A stretch of DNA of 6,158 nt from Deltaproteobacteria bacterium (lineage in GTDB: Bacteria > Myxococcota_A > Polyangia > Haliangiales > Haliangiaceae): assembly GCA_013813945.1 (NCBI GenBank), contig JACCQV010000599.1, positions 1 to 6,158 on the forward strand, in the 5' to 3' direction. Numbering within the stretch: the first letter of the stretch is position 1; the number at the start of each line of letters is the position of its first letter. Both the position numbers and the translations under genes were made by a program. Under the pieces are notes generated by a model. The model made no database searches and had not been told where the DNA came from. It worked only from the letters and a program-made list of their open reading frames with translations. This document shows positions 5,889 to 6,158 of the stretch, in pieces.

Positions 5889-6158
5889 CTAGAAGACGAA
5901 CGGGTAGCCGAACGAGCCGCCGTTCGCCGTCTTCGCGAACTTCGCCTTCTGCATCGCGGCCGCGACGCAGCTGCCAAGACCGGCATCGGGTGTCGTCTTC
6001 ACCGCCACGCTCGAGACGCTGCCACTCGCCTCGACCTTGACCGAGACCTTGACCTGTCCCTTCGCCGACGACTTGTCGCCGCACGCCATGACGCGAGCCT
6101 TCACCTTGTTCACGCCATCGGAGATCATCGTGCGGTCGAGACCGTCCGGGAGATCGCC
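5889..6158 (-). CDS. C-terminal part of a protein with an AgmX/PglI-type tail (partial)
   Basis: Only the last 89 residues are in the window; the frame is open to the right edge, so the gene begins outside it. The visible segment reads LPDGLDRTMISDGVNKVKARV, then ACGDK, a beta-strand-rich GQVKVSVKVEASGSVSSVAV, GSCVAAAMQKAKF and a final YPFVF. This is the pattern of the AgmX/PglI C-terminal domain of myxobacteria, a TonB-like fold with two conserved cysteines (Cys26 and Cys64 of the visible part). The domain caps gliding-motility protein AgmX and many other envelope or signalling proteins, so the role of the full protein cannot be told from the tail. An internal ATG at 6128 lies within the domain and is unlikely to be the real start. 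The peptidase begins 184 bases downstream on the same strand. Confidence 0.8.
   Translation of the reverse strand, partial: GDLPDGLDRTMISDGVNKVKARVMACGDKSSAKGQVKVSVKVEASGSVSSVAVKTTPDAGLGSCVAAAMQKAKFAKTANGGSFGYPFVF

Overview
The window is GC-rich and every convincing gene lies on the minus strand, so transcription runs from right to left. The gene mix points to a myxobacterium (Myxococcota; the genus cannot be told). It holds a protein tail of the AgmX/PglI C-terminal type, two lipoproteins with composite extracellular domains, a Hanks-type Ser/Thr kinase, and an aspartate/cysteine-rich linker of the kind common in secreted myxobacterial proteins.

Layout in transcription order: (1) 6158-5889, the C-terminal end of a gene entering from the right edge, with an AgmX/PglI-like tail ending in YPFVF. 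A weak hairpin/T-run follows it. (2) 5704-4205, a lipoprotein papain-like (C1A) cysteine peptidase with a complete Gln/Cys/His/Asn active site, a Cys/Asp-rich linker and a C-terminal P/Homo B domain. A strong intrinsic terminator at 4141-4106 closes this unit. (3) about 4000-2990, a soluble-looking Ser/Thr protein kinase with all catalytic motifs and a Trp/Arg-rich tail. A tandem pair of dyads at 4054-4091 precedes it. (4) 2972-1431, an ATP-dependent DNA ligase resembling mycobacterial LigB, starting with GTG only 17 bases after the kinase stop. (5) 1390-11, a lipoprotein with two Ig-like repeats and a large glycine-rich domain resembling the ALK/LTK glycine-rich domain.

The kinase and ligase look like one transcription unit, and the lipoprotein may follow on it after a 40-base gap or use its own promoter (an exact TATAAT sits at its start). 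The peptidase and the glycine-rich lipoprotein are probably displayed on the outer membrane or cell surface. A functional link between kinase and ligase is suggested only by gene order.

No RNA genes, insertion sequences, CRISPR arrays or phage genes were seen. No gene-free stretch exceeds about 205 bases. The most unusual items are the ALK-like glycine-rich lipoprotein, the papain plus P-domain fusion, and the kinase-ligase pair with its upstream dyads. No complete, clearly new multi-gene system is evident.
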